The notes under the pieces: model-generated
The model's database searches: none
Told to the model about the DNA's origin: nothing
What the model saw: the letters and a program-made list of their open reading frames with translations, nothing else
Position numbers and translations under genes: made by a program
Shown here: one piece after another, positions 61,901 to 64,000 of the stretch
Numbering within the stretch: the stretch's first letter is position 1
How the letters are laid out: each line of letters opens with the position of its first letter
NCBI GenBank assembly: GCA_007026445.1
Contig: VDMD01000008.1
Span: 124,001-188,000, forward strand
DNA length: 64,000 nucleotides
Direction: 5' to 3'
Origin: Schizophyllum amplum
Taxonomy: Eukaryota > Basidiomycota > Agaricomycetes > Agaricales > Schizophyllaceae

Positions 61901-63127
61901 ACGATCGCAAGGGCCAACCAGTCAGCGTCGACCCGGCGCTTCAAGCTCTCGTAGCCCTCTCGCAGCTCGATATTGTGATTGAGGAAATCGCTCGCCTCAC
62001 GCGATGTATCGTCGAAGTTCCGCTGCGCTTGGTCCAGATCGCGTCTGAGCTCTTCATTCCCGCGACGAAGCTCATCGCTCTCGGTTTGCGCGGTGCGAAC
62101 GAGGTGCTGCAGCACCCTGTTCTCGAGCACAAGGTTATGCGACTGTGTCTCGGGCGCGAGACAACGCGTCTGCATAGCGAGCGCAAGGCCGCGCCCCTGC
62201 GTTTCGTCCATACGGTCACGCGGCTGTAGCACGTTCCCAATGCCGCGTGTCTGCATTTCTGGTGCGGTGGCGTGCGCCTGCGGCTCGTGCGCGAGGCGGT
62301 GTGCTTGAAGCTCGTGCGCTGGACCGCGCGTTTGCATCCCTGGCGTGCAGCCGCCCGTATGCGGCCCTGGCGCAAGGCCAGCGACTTGCACGCTGTGCGC
62401 GGACTGGTTATCACCAACGCGACGCGCGTGCTGGTTCTCATGGTCGCCATTTTCGTAAACGTGCCGATCTCGAGAGCGGTTGTGGTCGATGGGGTCGGCC
62501 AGATTTTGGTGTAGAACGTCCGGGTTAGTAACGTGAGCTGACTCGGAGGAGGTGATGAGCTGAGAGGAAGTGGCTGGCCCGGAGGAAGTATGTCGCTGGC
62601 CAGAAAAAGTAAATTGATGGTCGTAGGAAGGATTCAATACGGAGAAGGGAGGATGGGATGCGGCGGAAGCCGTTCGGCGTGAGTCGTGATAGCGCATATG
62701 TGAGTCCTCCAATGCTGCGCGTGGGTCGCCTAAGGGGGTACGAGGATCGGAGGGTGTAGACGCCTCTGATGTTGAGGCCGTTGAAATATCTGGGAGACCA
62801 CTTGTTAGCTACGATACGCCCGAGAGACCGCAGGACCAAAAACGCACCGACATTCGCCAAGACGTTATAGAAGTCGGCGACTTCGGGGTAGTTCACGTTT
62901 ATGCCCTCCCCCCAGCGGTATGAGTTGTCCACAGGCCCGTTCGAGCGGGAAGTCGGTGATAGCCTCGGCCCAGCCGTTGGTGCTGAGCGGACGATCGTCC
63001 GTAAATGTTCGGTGGTTCGTAAGTGTGCAGAGGTCTGTAAGCTTATCGAGGCCCGTGGGCTGGTAGTTTGGACGCGCATTGACTGCGTATCGAAGGAAGC
63101 GCCCAGGGGTCGGAAGGGATGAGACAT
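58965..63127 (-). CDS. large pseudokinase with N-terminal coiled coil, CMGC-like fold
   Basis: Exons join in frame: 63127-62848 (MSHPFRPLG), 62789-61212, 61128-60908, 60849 to about 59940, then about 59887-58965. The first about 600 residues are disordered with a coiled coil (RTAQTESDELRRGNEELRRD). The kinase-like domain starts at KYQDLVGYVCRLEGA. Its VAIK site reads VAVN, the HRD motif is HIIHCAVCPENVFL (Arg and catalytic Asp both lost), and the DFG site is KLSGLDHA. The structural parts remain: HPNILALLDVF, GYYHAPEM (APE), GIDLWSLGTIAAELVLGAPL and LLRYDPTRRKHS. A large insert separates DFG and APE. The C-terminal tail has a duplicated unit with EDDSFLLSPLV. It should fold as a kinase but not phosphorylate, so a scaffold or regulator role is likely. 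About 1,230 residues. Confidence 0.75.
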
Positions 63128-64000
63128 ATCTGCGCTGAGAGATGAGCGGGAGATAGGAGCAGCGCACAAGTCTCCAGCCATGGCATGAGGCAATAGAAGG
63201 CGGTTCGGAACCACTGGATAAGCGCTACACGGTCACGGGGCTGATGAGGTATGCGCGTCATGTCGCTCGGTATGAGAGCAAGATGCTCTCGATGAACATC
63301 GCTAGAGCTCAAGACGGAAGATTACACACCTCCGAGGACGCGCAGCCCAGGCTTTAAGGTCATGCGGCCCACTCGCTCTCGAGGGACATATCGGCGGCAA
63401 TGACAGAGAAACGGTGGCTGAAAATATGATAAGTAGGATTCATACAGAGCGCGCGAGTCACCACTCCATCCGTTTCCGCATCGTAAATCAGAAGGATGGG
63501 ACTGAGGGAGACAGCAGAGACAGCAGTCCTTGGAGAGGCCGTTTGAACGAGGCTCAGGTGTCATCGTCCCAGGCCACATACTATAGTCAAGTTTATCTGT
63601 TACAGCGCCAAGTTCATACACCAAGGTCAAGCTGAGGCGAATCTCGAAATTGGGAACATGGTGGTGAGTGGAAGACAATCCGAGTCCGAGAAACGCGATT
63701 GCCGCGGCCGGGTGACCGGCCCGATCAGCACGCTTTTGTTCGCTGACACGTGGTTCGATCCTTGGATATTGACCTGAACCACGGTCCACATGACGCGCGC
63801 GTAGATGTGGCCAAGGATCTGCATGCGCTTCAGTGCACGCGCTTGCTCAAACAAGGGCTCATGCGCACGCTATATGTATTCTTCCTCAATACCTCGTCGG
63901 GCAGCGTTACCTGCAATCGTGTCAAAAGTTCAACACCGCCTCTTTACCAGTCGAGCAACAGCACCGAGGGTATGTATGACAATTTTATCGGGGTCGTCTT
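63128..64000. other. right edge, possible partial minus-strand gene
   Basis: Minus-strand frames near 63620-63890 read FEQARALKRMQILGHIYARV and VQVNIQGSNHVSANKSV, and at 63322-63789 IRLSLTLVYELGAVTDKLDY. They look coding in composition but could not be joined into one gene or tied to a family. The start may lie beyond the window. The rest is the upstream region of the pseudokinase gene. Confidence 0.3.

Overview
The window is nuclear DNA of a filamentous basidiomycete, most likely an Agaricomycete. The signs are GC-rich coding sequence, many short GT-AG introns of about 45-80 nt, very small exons, and gene families typical of mushroom-forming fungi: large F-box families, an OSH1-type oxysterol-binding protein, a membrane-anchored pepsin-like protease and a fungal heme oxygenase. 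No rRNA, CRISPR array or convincing tRNA was seen. All introns given here were inferred by eye from frame, splice sites and comparison between copies.

Layout. 0-17 kb: F-box proteins (876, 6455, 11403, 13440, and a broken one at 15251-17012), mixed with a heme oxygenase (2572-3630), an internally deleted F-box remnant (4020-4375), an unrecognised gene (4642-5885) and a Q-rich prion-like protein (8779-11078). 17-24 kb: an NmrA-like protein, a short-chain dehydrogenase (SDR) and an MFS monocarboxylate-type transporter, with relics of a second transporter and of a Cdc37 co-chaperone gene between them and a 337-bp MITE beside them. 24-31.4 kb: OSH1-like lipid-transfer protein and a repeat-bearing protein of unknown role. 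31.4-41.6 kb: one apparently intact F-box gene, a decayed one and a frameshifted one, a nested foldback transposon with a 454-bp near-perfect palindrome (36460-37361), and an alpha/beta hydrolase that appears to lack its nucleophile. 43-47 kb: aspartic protease and C2H2 zinc-finger protein. 47.5-51.6 kb: a second NmrA-SDR pair with a transporter relic, in a rearranged order. 51.8-55 kb: two tandem F-box copies. 55.3-63.1 kb: a mitochondrial carrier with two 11-nt microexons, and a long multi-exon pseudokinase.

Two themes run through the window. First, about eleven F-box loci in at least four subfamilies, from apparently intact to barely recognisable, record ongoing birth and death of putative ubiquitin-ligase adaptors. 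Second, a transporter/NmrA/SDR module occurs twice about 30 kb apart; its parts look like a small-molecule uptake and redox unit. One copy has kept a full transporter; the other has a degraded transporter and an NmrA copy with an altered nucleotide-binding motif. Several genes look like catalytically altered members of enzyme families (pseudokinase, alpha/beta hydrolase, second NmrA copy).
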